A DNA stretch of 64,000 bases. Source: Epilithonimonas mollis. GTDB lineage: Bacteria > Bacteroidota > Bacteroidia > Flavobacteriales > Weeksellaceae. The stretch lies in assembly GCF_900142325.1 (NCBI RefSeq), contig NZ_FRAM01000001.1, forward strand, positions 744,001 through 808,000, read 5' to 3'. Positions 26,206 to 35,894 of the stretch are shown here, in pieces (within the stretch, counting starts at the first letter, position 1; each line of letters begins with the position of its first letter). The position numbers were made by a program, and so were the translations under genes. A model generated the notes under the pieces. It saw only the letters and a program-made list of their open reading frames with translations, did no database searches and was not told where the DNA came from.

Positions 26206-26886
26206 ATGGAACATTTCGAAAGCTGGAAAGACTTATTAAACCCCGAATTTTACATCAAGCTTGGTGGTTTTTGGCTGATATTATTTATTATTTTTGCAGA
26301 AACCGGACTATTTGTTGGCTTCTTTTTGCCTGGTGACAGTTTACTGTTCATTTCCGGAATATATGCTGTGGAAATCATCGATACAACTTTCGGATCAACA
26401 GGCTCCGATTTTCTGGATACAACCATCCTTGCAACTGCTGTCGCCATTGCAGCCATCATCGGAAACGAAGTCGGATACTGGTTTGGTTACAAAAGCGGAC
26501 CATTGTTGTACGAAAGAAAGGACACCTTCCTTTTCAAAAAAAAGTACCTTTTCAAAGCCCATGATTTTTTCGAAGAACATGGTGCTGTTGCAGTGATCCT
26601 TTCAAGATTCTTACCAATTGTTAGAACCTTCTCCCCGATTGTCGCAGGAATTGTAAAAATGAGCAAACCGAAATTCTTTTTCTACAACGTTGTAGGGGCC
26701 ATTCTATGGTCATTTACAATGATTTTTGCAGGACACTATCTGGATAAATTATTCATGGATCAGTTCGGCATCGATCTCAAGAAAAAACTGGAAATCATAA
26801 TCCTGATCATAGTTCTGGTAACAACTTTGCCTATTATTATCAAATTCTTTTTTACAAAAGACAAAGAAAGACCAACGCAGGAATAA
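26206..26886 (+). CDS. DedA-family membrane protein
   Basis: 226 residues. The motifs AETGLFVGFFLPGDSLLFISG, GNEVGYWFGYKSG and SRFLPIVRTFSPIVAGI define the DedA/SNARE-associated family, which includes undecaprenyl-phosphate and phospholipid flippases. Both re-entrant segments with the key Glu (ETGL) and Arg (SRF, VRT) residues are present, so it should be functional. It is its own transcription unit, with a promoter box before and a terminator after. Confidence 0.92.
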   Translation: MEHFESWKDLLNPEFYIKLGGFWLILFIIFAETGLFVGFFLPGDSLLFISGIYAVEIIDTTFGSTGSDFLDTTILATAVAIAAIIGNEVGYWFGYKSGPLLYERKDTFLFKKKYLFKAHDFFEEHGAVAVILSRFLPIVRTFSPIVAGIVKMSKPKFFFYNVVGAILWSFTMIFAGHYLDKLFMDQFGIDLKKKLEIIILIIVLVTTLPIIIKFFFTKDKERPTQE

Positions 26887-26916
26887 TTTTTGATAAGAAT
26901 ATCATGACAACTACAG

Positions 26917-26939
26917 ACCGGAAATATTTTCCGGTTTTT
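26917..26939 (+). terminator. terminator after DedA gene
   Basis: ACCGGAAA / TTTCCGGT stem with a three-base loop followed by TTTT. Confidence 0.85.
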
Positions 26940-26956
26940 GCATTTTAAAACATCAG

Positions 26957-27064
26957 GATTTGGGCAGCTTTATCCGTCCTCCGTTCCCGCTTTTTTCTTT
27001 TAATAAAAAGAAAAAGAGCTACACTCAGGCCGGGCTGCAGATTCGGTATCAGCATTCCCGCTGA
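26957..27064 (+). repeat. intergenic repeat R2 of a four-copy family
   Basis: Starts TTTGGGCAGCTTTATCCG, then TCCTCCGTTCCCGCT, an A/T-rich stem region (TCTTTT/AAAAGA), then CACTCAGGCCGGGCTGC. The outer blocks match R3 (minus strand, 31921-32013) closely and R4 more loosely, while the centre is variable. Confidence 0.75.
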
Positions 27065-27106
27065 GTAATTTTTGATTTAAAATTATAAATATAAAATCTA
27101 AACAAA

Positions 27107-28078
27107 ATGAAAGTATTCCTCAACAAAAAAATTCCGCAAATCGGAATCGATATTCTGAAATCCAATCAGCTGGACATCATTGTGCCGGAAAATGAAAGCC
27201 CCACCCAAGAAGAGTGGCTGGAGAACTGCAAAAAAGCAGATATCATCCTGAATGTCGGGAAAAACAAATTCGACAAAAACTTCTTCGATACCTGTTCCAA
27301 CATAAAAGCAATCTCATTATTTTCAGTCGGGTTTGACCAAGTTGATATTACAGAAGCGAACAGACGGAAAATCCCTGTTGGGAATACACCCGATGTTCTG
27401 AGCAGAGCCACCTCAGACATCGCATTTTTATTGATGCAGATGGTTTCAAGAAAAGCAAGTTATAACATAGACAAGGTAAAATCGGGAAACTGGAAAGGTT
27501 TCGACGCATTGGAGGAACTTGGGCAGGAACTGTATGGAAAAACGTTAGGAATATTAGGTTTGGGAAGAATCGGTTTCGAAATGGCAGAAAAATGTAAAAA
27601 GGCGTTCGGGATGAAGATCATCTATCATAACAGAAGTCATAATGAGCAGGCTGAAAAAGACCTTGGCGCTACATATGTTTCTTTTGATGAACTGATACAA
27701 AAATCGGATATCATTAGCATTCATGCCAATTATACGCCGGATCAAGCCGGTATTTTTGACAGGGAAACCTTTGGAAAAATGAAACCGAATTTGATTTTCA
27801 TCAATACAGCAAGAGGTGGTTTTCAAAATGAAGAAGATCTGCTTGAGGCTTTGAAATCCGGTAAAATCTGGGGAGCTGGTTTGGATGTCACAAATCCCGA
27901 ACCGATGGAGCAGAACAATCCATTGCTTCAGTTACCGAACGTCTGCGTTCTGCCTCACATCGGTTCCGCAACTGCCGAAGCCAGAAACGGAATGTCAAAA
28001 ATAGCGGCAGAAAACATTGTTGCTTTTTCAAAGAATCAGCCCATGCCTAATTGCGTGAATCCTGAAATTTATCAATAA
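27107..28078 (+). CDS. D-2-hydroxyacid dehydrogenase (glyoxylate/hydroxypyruvate reductase-like)
   Basis: 323 residues, normal for the family, which interconverts 2-oxoacids and D-2-hydroxyacids with NAD(P)H. The Rossmann motif is LGILGLGRIG; the catalytic Arg, Glu and His are in NTARGG, LDVTNPEP and LPHIGSAT. Substrate class is judged from general resemblance to GhrB/hydroxypyruvate reductase and is not certain; serA-type phosphoglycerate activity is less likely because there is no ACT domain. Confidence 0.88.
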   Translation: MKVFLNKKIPQIGIDILKSNQLDIIVPENESPTQEEWLENCKKADIILNVGKNKFDKNFFDTCSNIKAISLFSVGFDQVDITEANRRKIPVGNTPDVLSRATSDIAFLLMQMVSRKASYNIDKVKSGNWKGFDALEELGQELYGKTLGILGLGRIGFEMAEKCKKAFGMKIIYHNRSHNEQAEKDLGATYVSFDELIQKSDIISIHANYTPDQAGIFDRETFGKMKPNLIFINTARGGFQNEEDLLEALKSGKIWGAGLDVTNPEPMEQNNPLLQLPNVCVLPHIGSATAEARNGMSKIAAENIVAFSKNQPMPNCVNPEIYQ

Positions 28079-28126
28079 TTGTCTTTGTAGAATCTTAAGT
28101 AAAAAGCAGAAGATTCTTTATAAAAA

Positions 28127-28149
28127 AAAGCGGTAAAAATTACCGCTTT
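28127..28149. terminator. bidirectional terminator between dehydrogenase and yidC
   Basis: AAAGCGGTAA-AAA-TTACCGCTTT, a perfect ten-pair stem flanked by A and T runs, placed between two convergent genes. Confidence 0.9.
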
Positions 28150-28154
28150 ATTAT

Positions 28155-29939
28155 TTATTTCTTTTTGTTTCTAGCTTCCTGCGCTTTCTGTTGTTCCTGC
28201 GCTTTCTCCATCATCTCTCTCATTCTCTTTTGGAAACTTCCTTCTTTCTTAGGTTCTTTCTGCTTGTTAGCCTGTATCTGTGCATGGATCTTCTTCTCAT
28301 CCAGGATGAAATATTTAATCACAAGGATAATCACAATGTTGATCGCATTCGATACGAAATAGTACCAGGAAAGACCAGATGCAGAGCTATTCAGGAAGAA
28401 AAGGAAAGTAACTGGGAAGATATACATCAGCACTTTCATATTTGGCATCCCTTCCTGCTGAGGCTGCTGGATGTTCCCTGAAGTCATGATGGTATAAATC
28501 AGAATCACAATCGTACAAGCCAAAGCAAATATGCTAAGGTGGTTTCCTAACAATGGAATATTGGTTCCCCAGCTGATGACATCATCATAAGCAGTCAGAT
28601 CCGGAACAAACCAGAAGCTTTTACCTCTGAGGTCGATCATGTTCGGGAAGAAACGGAATAAGGCATAGAATAGCGGAATCTGAACCAGAGCCGGCAAACA
28701 ACCCGCCATCTGATTAACACCGGCTTTCCGATAGACCGCCATGGTTTCCTGCTGTTTTTTCATCGGATCCGCATCCTTGAACTTGGCATTCACCTCATCA
28801 ATCTCGGGACGAATTACTTTCATCATAGCACTGAGCTTGTGCTGCTTGAACATCACCGGCGACAGAATCAGCTTTACGATAATCGTCATCCAGAAGATCG
28901 CCCATCCAGCAGCAATGCCCCAACCGGAAATCAGGCTGTACATCGGCATAAACACATGGCGGTTCAGCGAGCCAATGAATGACCAGCCTAGTGGAAGAAT
29001 CTCATCAAAGTTTTTGTCATAAGACTTCAGCAGGTCCATATCCAAAGGCATAAAATACCATGTGAAATCCTGATTCAGTTCATTGCCGGCCAAAGTAACC
29101 TGACCATCATAATTGAACTTCTTCAAAAACTCGCCTTCCGGAATCGCTTCCTGATTTCCTTTTGATTTGGTGAAACCATTCTTAGCTTCGATTACTGCTG
29201 AAAAGAATTGCTGCTTGACACCAATCCAGTTCAGGGTTTCTTCCGGCTCATCCATATCAGAACGGGCGTCGTAATCGTAATCTTTATAATTGTTGAACGC
29301 ATAAGCAAACTCGGTATGGGTCTCTTCCTGCGAGCGTCCTTTTTCTGCGCCTCTTACATTGTAATTCCAAACAAAATTGGCTTTTCCGTCATTCACCATA
29401 CTGGCCAAGCCCTGCGTTTTCACCTGGAAATCAACTGTATATTTTGCTTTCAGGGTATAGATGAACTGGATCACCGCATTTCCTATTTTGGAATTAAGAG
29501 TGACCATGTTTCCTGCAACCTGTGGCGTAAAGACCAGGTCTTTTGTATTGAAAACTTTCCCTGACTTATCCGTAAACTGGAATCCGTAGTTGGAATTGTT
29601 ATTATTAAAAAGATATAATGGCTTTCCGCCAAACGCCTGGAATTTATTAAGTTTAACAGAGCTCAGCTGGCCGCCAACGCTCGAGAATTCCAAAGCCAGC
29701 TCATCATTCTGAAGGTTAACTTTCTGAACTGATGTTGGTGTTACCTCAGCAGCATTCAGGTTAGCAGTCACAGGCTTTGCTTTGGTAGTCTGTTCTGTTT
29801 TTTTGGCTTGTGCGGCCAGTTGTTCCTGTTCGGCTTTGGCGTTTCTGTTTTGGAAATAAAACATAAAACCGATAAGAATCATAGAAAAAACCGCAAAGCT
29901 AATAAGCTGGCTTTTGTCTAATCCGTTATTCTGTTGCAT
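28155..29939 (-). CDS. yidC: membrane protein insertase YidC
   Basis: 594 residues with the Gram-negative layout: N-terminal membrane segment (6-24), a large periplasmic beta domain (about 70-340), then five membrane helices with the insertase core. IFWMTIIVKLILSPVMFKQ, MAGCLPALVQIPLFYALFRF and WYYFVSNAINIVIILVIKYF are typical. The C-terminus is a basic coiled tail (KEPKKEGSFQKRMREMMEKA) for ribosome contact. It inserts membrane proteins alone or with SecYEG. A minus-strand TATTTTTG box at 29995-30002 gives it a separate promoter from pyrG. Confidence 0.96.
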   Translation of the reverse strand: MQQNNGLDKSQLISFAVFSMILIGFMFYFQNRNAKAEQEQLAAQAKKTEQTTKAKPVTANLNAAEVTPTSVQKVNLQNDELALEFSSVGGQLSSVKLNKFQAFGGKPLYLFNNNNSNYGFQFTDKSGKVFNTKDLVFTPQVAGNMVTLNSKIGNAVIQFIYTLKAKYTVDFQVKTQGLASMVNDGKANFVWNYNVRGAEKGRSQEETHTEFAYAFNNYKDYDYDARSDMDEPEETLNWIGVKQQFFSAVIEAKNGFTKSKGNQEAIPEGEFLKKFNYDGQVTLAGNELNQDFTWYFMPLDMDLLKSYDKNFDEILPLGWSFIGSLNRHVFMPMYSLISGWGIAAGWAIFWMTIIVKLILSPVMFKQHKLSAMMKVIRPEIDEVNAKFKDADPMKKQQETMAVYRKAGVNQMAGCLPALVQIPLFYALFRFFPNMIDLRGKSFWFVPDLTAYDDVISWGTNIPLLGNHLSIFALACTIVILIYTIMTSGNIQQPQQEGMPNMKVLMYIFPVTFLFFLNSSASGLSWYYFVSNAINIVIILVIKYFILDEKKIHAQIQANKQKEPKKEGSFQKRMREMMEKAQEQQKAQEARNKKK

Positions 29940-30032
29940 CTATAGAATATTTAAAGTTTGAGATCCGGAGTTCAGATCTGTTTATTTGGTCTGCAAAAAT
30001 AGGATTTATTTTTCAGATTCCGTTATAAAGAC

Positions 30033-30063
30033 GAATGGCTCAGAGAAATACTTTGAGCCATTC
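30033..30063. terminator. hairpin between pyrG and yidC
   Basis: GAATGGCTCA / TGAGCCATTC, ten pairs with an 11-base loop. The T run is better on the plus side, so on the minus strand it may end pyrG transcription only partly. Confidence 0.65.
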
Positions 30064-30070
30064 TTTCAGT

Positions 30071-31684
30071 TTATTTTTTATTTTTAACCGCAGCATTAAT
30101 AAACGCTTTGAACAAAGGGTGCGGTGTGGCAACCGTACTTTTGTATTCCGGATGATACTGGACTCCGATGTAGAACGGATGGTCTTTCAGTTCCAGGGTC
30201 TCAACCAAATCCGTTTCGGGATTCAGTCCTGTCGGCATCAGGCCTTTATCTTCGAAGTCTTTTTTATAATCACTGTTGAACTCATATCTGTGACGGTGAC
30301 GTTCGGATATGGTTTTGGCACCATAAACTTCTGCCAGTCTGGAACCTGTTTTCAGAACACACTTCCAGGCACCAAGACGCATTGTCCCGCCTTTGTCTAC
30401 AACATTTTTCTGTTCTTCCATCAGGGAAATCACCGGATCCGGTGTAGAAGTATCAAACTCCATGCTGTTGGCTTTGGCTAAACCGAGGACATTTCTTGCG
30501 AATTCAATAGTCATAATCTGCATTCCCAAACAGATGCCCAATAACGGCATCTTATTCTCTCTTGCATATTTCGCCGCCTGTATTTTCCCTTCGATGCCTC
30601 TGTCACCAAAGCCTGGTGCCACCAATACACCATCTACGCCCTGCAACAATTTTTCTGCACCTTTTTCTTCGATATCACCACTGTAAACCCATCTTACCCT
30701 GACTTCGGTTTCCATATCAGAACCTGCGTGGATAAAGGCTTCTGCAATCGATTTATAAGAATCCTGAAGCGATACATATTTCCCAACCAAAGCAATTTCC
30801 ACACTGCGTTTCGGGTTTTTATATTTTTTCAGGAATGACTTCCAGTCTTTTAAGTTAATCTCTTTCCCTGCCGGTAAGTTCAGTTCTTTGAGAACTACCT
30901 CATCAAAATGCTGCTTCTGCAGGTACAGAGGCACTTCGTAGATCGTTTCCATATCGATACATTCGATCACGTTTTCCAGTCCTACATTACAGAACTGCGC
31001 CAGTTTGGAACGAAGCTCTTTGGGAATGGTGTGTTCTGTTCTGCAAACCAGGACATCTGCCTGGATACCGCTTTCCATCAACTGACGTACAGAGTGCTGG
31101 GATGGCTTTGTTTTCAGTTCTCCGCTGGATGACAGATAAGGCAGCAATGTCAAATGGATGACCATGGAATTGTTCTTTCCCAGCTCCCACTGCAGCTGGC
31201 GGACACTTTCTATATAAGGCAAAGATTCTATATCGCCGACTGTACCGCCGATCTCTGTGATGATGATATCATAATCTTTTTTGGAAAGGATTTTTATTCT
31301 GCGTTTGATTTCGTTGGTAATGTGCGGAATCACCTGCACTGTTTTCCCAAGAAAATCGCCTTTGCGCTCTTTTTCGATAACAGTCTGGTAGATCCTTCCT
31401 GTTGTAACGTTATTGTTCTGAGATGTCGGAGAGTCCAGGAATCTTTCGTAGTGTCCGAGGTCCAGGTCTGTTTCTGCACCGTCTTCCGTCACATAACATT
31501 CACCGTGTTCATAGGGGTTTAGCGTTCCGGGGTCGATGTTGATATAAGGGTCCAGTTTCTGGATGGTAACTTTGAAACCTCTCGATTTCAGCAGAAGCCC
31601 CAAAGAAGCGGAGACTATTCCTTTACCCAGTGAAGAAGTAACACCTCCTGTTACGAAGATATACTTCGTGTCTTTCTTACTCAT
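30071..31684 (-). CDS. pyrG: CTP synthase
   Basis: 537 residues from the ATG at 31684. An upstream in-frame start at 31744 would read through the promoter and is rejected. The enzyme makes CTP from UTP, ATP and glutamine. Synthase-domain motifs are FVTGGVTSSLGKG (P-loop), DPYINIDPGTL and GGTVGDIES. The class I glutamine amidotransferase domain has GICLGMQ (nucleophile Cys) and VQYHPEY (His). Three tandem dyads lie 125-190 bp upstream of the start and could be regulatory. Confidence 0.97.
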   Translation of the reverse strand: MSKKDTKYIFVTGGVTSSLGKGIVSASLGLLLKSRGFKVTIQKLDPYINIDPGTLNPYEHGECYVTEDGAETDLDLGHYERFLDSPTSQNNNVTTGRIYQTVIEKERKGDFLGKTVQVIPHITNEIKRRIKILSKKDYDIIITEIGGTVGDIESLPYIESVRQLQWELGKNNSMVIHLTLLPYLSSSGELKTKPSQHSVRQLMESGIQADVLVCRTEHTIPKELRSKLAQFCNVGLENVIECIDMETIYEVPLYLQKQHFDEVVLKELNLPAGKEINLKDWKSFLKKYKNPKRSVEIALVGKYVSLQDSYKSIAEAFIHAGSDMETEVRVRWVYSGDIEEKGAEKLLQGVDGVLVAPGFGDRGIEGKIQAAKYARENKMPLLGICLGMQIMTIEFARNVLGLAKANSMEFDTSTPDPVISLMEEQKNVVDKGGTMRLGAWKCVLKTGSRLAEVYGAKTISERHRHRYEFNSDYKKDFEDKGLMPTGLNPETDLVETLELKDHPFYIGVQYHPEYKSTVATPHPLFKAFINAAVKNKK

Positions 31685-31699
31685 TAGATTAGGTTTGTG

Positions 31700-31730
31700 C
31701 AAAGTTAAAGCATCTCGGCCTAAAAAACAA
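31700..31730 (-). promoter_or_regulatory. promoter for pyrG
   Basis: On the minus strand TTG (31728-31730), 20 bases, then TAACTTTG (31700-31707), a full -33/-7 match. The leader to the ATG would be about eight bases. Confidence 0.75.
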
Positions 31731-31809
31731 TTTTCGGGGAACAATTAGGGTTTTGTTAACGCATAGCCTGGCGGTTCATCCGTTCTATTTCTGATGCCGG
31801 TATCAAGGC

Positions 31810-31871
31810 TTACTAATTATTAGTAACGAGCCTTACTAACTGTTAGTAACGGGGCTTACTAATGTTAGTAC
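31810..31871. promoter_or_regulatory. three tandem TTACTAA/TTAGTAA dyads upstream of pyrG
   Basis: Dyads at 31810-31826 (TTACTAA-TTA-TTAGTAA), 31833-31849 (TTACTAA-CTG-TTAGTAA) and 31856-31870 (TTACTAA-TG-TTAGTA). Centres are 23 and about 22 bp apart, close to two helical turns, so the sites face the same side of the DNA. Spacers are GC-rich. This resembles an operator array for a dimeric regulator; which gene it serves is not known. Confidence 0.55.
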
Positions 31872-31920
31872 GGGGACATCCTAAATTCCAGTACAGCGTA
31901 TCGCTATTATAAAGCATCAC

Positions 31921-32013
31921 CGGAACAGCGAATTGCCCGCAGCCCGACCTGAGTGGAGCTCATCCGTCAGCGGCGGATAGCGGGAACGGAGGGCGGAAAT
32001 AGCTGCCCAAATT
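31921..32013 (-). repeat. intergenic repeat R3 of a four-copy family
   Basis: The minus strand reads TTTGGGCAGCTATTTCCG, CCCTCCGTTCCCGCTATCCG, a small stem (CCGCTGACGG), then CACTCAGGTCGGGCTGC. The ends match R2 at 26957-27064. It sits between pyrG and the next T9SS gene. Confidence 0.75.
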
Positions 32014-32023
32014 ACTGATGAAG

Positions 32024-32053
32024 AAAACCCGCACCAATGCTGATGCGGGTTTT
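32024..32053 (-). terminator. terminator of the GEVED/HYR T9SS gene
   Basis: AAAACCCGCA / TGCGGGTTTT ten-pair stem just beyond the minus-strand stop at 32077. Confidence 0.85.
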
Positions 32054-32076
32054 GCTCCTAATTATGATGAAATGAT

Positions 32077-34074
32077 TTATTTCTTTATGACCTTAAACGT
32101 TGTTGTTTTACTATCCCTGGTTGTTGCTTTCACTACATAAGTTCCTGTGACTAATGTTGACAAATCCAAGCGCACTCTGGATTCGCCAGAACCTGCAAAG
32201 TTTCTGACCAGCTTCCCTTCGATGTTATAAACCGACACGTTGGTTACATTTTTATCACTTACCAGATTCAGGATATCCTTCACCGGGTTTGGATAGTAGC
32301 TGATGGATTTTGAGCCGATGTCATTCACGCCCAGCGATTCTTTGACATCCAGGGTATAATCTTCTGCCTGTCCGTACTGGTAGACGGAATTGTCGCAAGG
32401 AGTGGTCACCGAGGCATCCCAGCTAAGCATCACTCTCATTCTTGCTTTACCTACAGTGGCGGTAGAAGGAACTGTGATGTTTCCTGTGATCTGTGCACCA
32501 TCCATTCCGTCGGAAGTTACTGCCCCAACCTCATATATTTCGCCTGCATCTGTGAATACGCCATTTTGATTCCAGTCTATAAAAACTGTTGCATAGTCAT
32601 AGCCACCGTTGGTATTAGCTTCTATTGCAATCGGATATTGGCTGCCCTGATAGACTTCGCCTACTTTGTCCAGAAAATATTCATTGGCACTATTAGTATA
32701 AGCCTCTGAAACATTATCAATCCCCGCAAACTGAACTTTGGTAATTGCGTCTACACCATATTGTGGCGTTGTAGAACAATAAACATCATTCACCTTCACC
32801 TGGAAAGAGCAGACATAAACGATTTTACCGTCTGCATCTACCAGGTTGTGGACCACATTGGTCACGCCAATCGGGAACTGGGCACCAGATTCGTAACCAG
32901 ATACCAAAACGGTCTGCAATCCTGTGGAAGATGATGTACCACAAGTGACCGGTAATGAGTAAGTCACAACTGCTGATGTCTGGGATGCGCTTTCAATAGT
33001 AGTTTCGATATTGTCCGGGCAAGTTATTGAACAGTCATTGCCACTTAATAAAAGATTATTTAAGTTAACTGCCCAGCCTGCTGCGAAGAATGGCGGAATA
33101 GAATTATCAAATCCGGCGATGTAGTTTCCGTCGGGCGAAATGCCCATGGCAGTTCCCAGTTTCCCATCGAAAGTAGTTATGGTCACGTTTTGGCTCGTCA
33201 GGAGATCCTTCAGTAAGACAGGATTGGAACTTAATGAAGGATGATAGATGATCACCTCTCTGTTACCTGCATCTCCTGCGTAGCCAACAGCCACACCTGT
33301 TTCCGAGATGGATGTGAATGTCGCCGAATCGAATCCTGCAGGGATATTGAACGCTTTGTAAACATTGGTATTGATATCATATAAAAATGGCTTTCCATCC
33401 TTCTCTCCCACTACCTGGCCAGCATCATTGATATCAGCCGCCTCGCCATATCCCAAATCTCCGATGTAATGCACAACGCCATCCGGTGTATAATAAACCG
33501 GAATCCAATAAGTACTTCCGTTGATAGAATATTTGTTGACAAAGCCTGCAACTATGCCAGAACTGTTGACACCCTCGCCTCTTCCGTACTCAAAAGAGCC
33601 GTCTCCGTCCAGTTTTTTGATGGTTCCCGCTTCTGTATTATAGATGTAGGCGTAGCTGTTTTCAACACTCGTGGATATTTGCCCTGTTACATATTTACTG
33701 TTTCCGGAGATGGCATTGGCAGAACTAAACCAGCTGTTGCCTGGCACATCACCCGTGAAATAGCCAATTGCCGTCCATGTTCCGTTTTTCTTATATGCCG
33801 CCTGTCCCAGTTCTTCACCTTCGGAACTTGTGTAAGCCATCAGTCCGGCTACGTCGCCAGCATTATTGATTCGGTTGGTGTTTTGTTCGCCTTCTGTTGG
33901 TGTTGTAACACCGGTTGCAAAATCAAAGTAGGCGCCGGAATGAATGGCCATTCCATTGTCATTGATGTCGTATAGACGTGAGCCCATTCCTTCAATCACC
34001 TTCAGCTCTATTTGCTGGGCATGGATTTCCGACAATGTGATAATCCCTAATAAAAGCAAGTAAACTTTTTTCAT
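32077..34074 (-). CDS. T9SS type A secreted protein with HAF-like, HYR and GEVED domains
   Basis: 665 residues with signal peptide. The first 340 residues are repeats of the type A.NDAGQVVG / INDNGMAIHSG / AISGNSKYVTGQ, the HAF-repeat pattern of an extracellular propeller. Then comes an HYR-type immunoglobulin-like domain (about 350-440: GAQFPIGVTNVVHNL, VCSFQVKV), a GEVED domain (about 445-580: FIDWNQNGVFTD, GQAEDYTLDV), and a type A sorting tail (YYPNPVKDILNL, ending TTTFKVIKK). It is therefore a surface or secreted protein; binding or enzymatic activity is unknown. A terminator follows and a repeat element separates it from pyrG. Confidence 0.9.
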   Translation of the reverse strand: MKKVYLLLLGIITLSEIHAQQIELKVIEGMGSRLYDINDNGMAIHSGAYFDFATGVTTPTEGEQNTNRINNAGDVAGLMAYTSSEGEELGQAAYKKNGTWTAIGYFTGDVPGNSWFSSANAISGNSKYVTGQISTSVENSYAYIYNTEAGTIKKLDGDGSFEYGRGEGVNSSGIVAGFVNKYSINGSTYWIPVYYTPDGVVHYIGDLGYGEAADINDAGQVVGEKDGKPFLYDINTNVYKAFNIPAGFDSATFTSISETGVAVGYAGDAGNREVIIYHPSLSSNPVLLKDLLTSQNVTITTFDGKLGTAMGISPDGNYIAGFDNSIPPFFAAGWAVNLNNLLLSGNDCSITCPDNIETTIESASQTSAVVTYSLPVTCGTSSSTGLQTVLVSGYESGAQFPIGVTNVVHNLVDADGKIVYVCSFQVKVNDVYCSTTPQYGVDAITKVQFAGIDNVSEAYTNSANEYFLDKVGEVYQGSQYPIAIEANTNGGYDYATVFIDWNQNGVFTDAGEIYEVGAVTSDGMDGAQITGNITVPSTATVGKARMRVMLSWDASVTTPCDNSVYQYGQAEDYTLDVKESLGVNDIGSKSISYYPNPVKDILNLVSDKNVTNVSVYNIEGKLVRNFAGSGESRVRLDLSTLVTGTYVVKATTRDSKTTTFKVIKK

Positions 34075-34328
34075 AATAATTTAAATAATATTGATAGTTA
34101 TTCTTCTCTTAACCATTAAAGTCTTTGTCCTAAAAACTTCTTTACAATTTTATGTCTTAATAAGCTCAATTCCTAAAGTTTGGCTTTTCTAATTCGTGAA
34201 TTTCTAAAGCACAGAAATCACAAACAACTTAATATCAATTAATTAAAAACATTGCCTTATGATTGATTAATCCTCAAAGAATTGTTAAAAATCGTACAAT
34301 TCACAAATAAAAAAACTATTTTTGTAGT

Positions 34329-35894
34329 ATGTTCAGGGTATTTTTTTTGTGTTTGGTGGTCTTTTCTGGCGTCATTATGACATCAGCTCAAAGCAATCCA
34401 GAAACTTTGCAACTTCTTGACAAAGCCTATAAAAGTCTTTATGAAAATCCTGATAATGCTTTCCAGATCCTACAGAATATCGATGAAAATAAGGAGTCAG
34501 AACTCATCAGACAACGGGTTCAGATCATTCTTTCCAGAGCGTATAACTTCAAAGGCGATTATGCAAAATCCATCGACCAATCCATCAAGAATCTGAATGA
34601 CAAAAGAAAAGATAACAATTCCTTATATGCCGATTATGCCTTTGCCCAACAATATCAATCGCTCAGACTTTATAAGCAATCGATAAGGATCTCGCAGAAT
34701 CTTGTCGATAAAGCTGCTAAAATAAGGTCTCTGCGTTATCCGGAAAATCTTTTGGCGTACATCTATCAACTGAATGCTTCGAATCTGATGGTCCAGAAAC
34801 GGTGGAAAGAAGCCGAAGAAAACCTTAAGCAAAGCCAATCCCAATTAAAAAACACGGACGAGGATTTTATCATTTCGATAGAAAATCAGATTTACCAGAC
34901 GTTTATTCACATTTCTCAAAATCAAATTGATAAGGCTGAGGATTTGGTGAAAGACATTCAGCAGAAGCTGGAGAAAACGCCACAATATGTTTTTCTTACA
35001 GCTTTCAATCTGGATAATTCAGGAAGGATTAATTTCCTGAAAAAAGATTATATCCAATCTACTGAAAACCTGAATCAGGCTTTGGAATTAATTGAAGATA
35101 AGCCTTATAATGCTTTGAGATACAGAATCTATGATGATCTTTCCAAGAACTATCTGGCGATGAAAAATGAAGAATTGTATCAGAAATATTACTCCATATA
35201 TAAGGAGCAAACGGATAAACTCGACCAGAATAAAAAAGAAGCCATCAGGAATCTGATTCGCCTGAATGACCAGTATGAAAATAAGCGTATTGAAGATTCT
35301 GACAAAGATTTTTCACGGACGATTTGGTTGGTTTCCTTGGTTTGTCTGATTGTAGTTATAACCATCAGCATCATCAGCATCAACGAAAAAAGAAGAACAA
35401 AATCCATTCAAAAAAGAATCGATTTCTACACCAAACAGCAGGAATATATCAGGAAAATCGAGGAAAGTAAAACGGTCATTGAACCGAAAACAGAAAAACC
35501 GGATTCTGACATTTCTAAAAAACCATTGGTGATTTCTAAGGAAAAAGAAGCGGATATTTTAGCCCGGCTCGAGGAATTTGAGAAGTCCGAAAACTTCCTG
35601 AATCGCGATATGTCGCTCGCCGTTCTCGCGGGACAACTGGATACCAATACCAAATATCTATCCGAAATCATCAACAAATACAAAGAAAAAAATTACAACA
35701 ATTACATCAACGAACTCAGAATCAATTATATCGCTTACCTTTTGAAAACTGACCCAGCCTATCTTAATTATAAAGTGAGTTATCTGGCGCAGAAAGCTGG
35801 TTTTTCTTCTCACAGCACATTCACAACGGTTTTCAAATCTGTAACCGGGATTTCTCCTAACACATACATTCAGCAATTGACTCAGAACAAATGA
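34329..35894 (+). CDS. membrane-bound TPR regulator with AraC-type DNA-binding domain
   Basis: 521 residues: signal peptide or anchor (1-20), TPR helices to about residue 310, one membrane segment (about 335-352), a linker, then an AraC helix-turn-helix (LAGQLDTNTKYLSEIINKY, LAQKAGFSSHSTFTTVFK, ISPNTYIQQ). This is a one-component layout common in Flavobacteria, where periplasmic TPRs probably sense a peptide or protein partner and the cytoplasmic domain binds DNA. The stop overlaps the next gene in ATGA. A TATTTTTG box at 34317-34324 abuts the start. Confidence 0.9.
   Translation: MFRVFFLCLVVFSGVIMTSAQSNPETLQLLDKAYKSLYENPDNAFQILQNIDENKESELIRQRVQIILSRAYNFKGDYAKSIDQSIKNLNDKRKDNNSLYADYAFAQQYQSLRLYKQSIRISQNLVDKAAKIRSLRYPENLLAYIYQLNASNLMVQKRWKEAEENLKQSQSQLKNTDEDFIISIENQIYQTFIHISQNQIDKAEDLVKDIQQKLEKTPQYVFLTAFNLDNSGRINFLKKDYIQSTENLNQALELIEDKPYNALRYRIYDDLSKNYLAMKNEELYQKYYSIYKEQTDKLDQNKKEAIRNLIRLNDQYENKRIEDSDKDFSRTIWLVSLVCLIVVITISIISINEKRRTKSIQKRIDFYTKQQEYIRKIEESKTVIEPKTEKPDSDISKKPLVISKEKEADILARLEEFEKSENFLNRDMSLAVLAGQLDTNTKYLSEIINKYKEKNYNNYINELRINYIAYLLKTDPAYLNYKVSYLAQKAGFSSHSTFTTVFKSVTGISPNTYIQQLTQNK

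Noticed and set aside
31685-31744. N-terminal extension of pyrG
   Set aside because: It overlaps the promoter and is absent from the family; the normal N-terminus starts at 31684.
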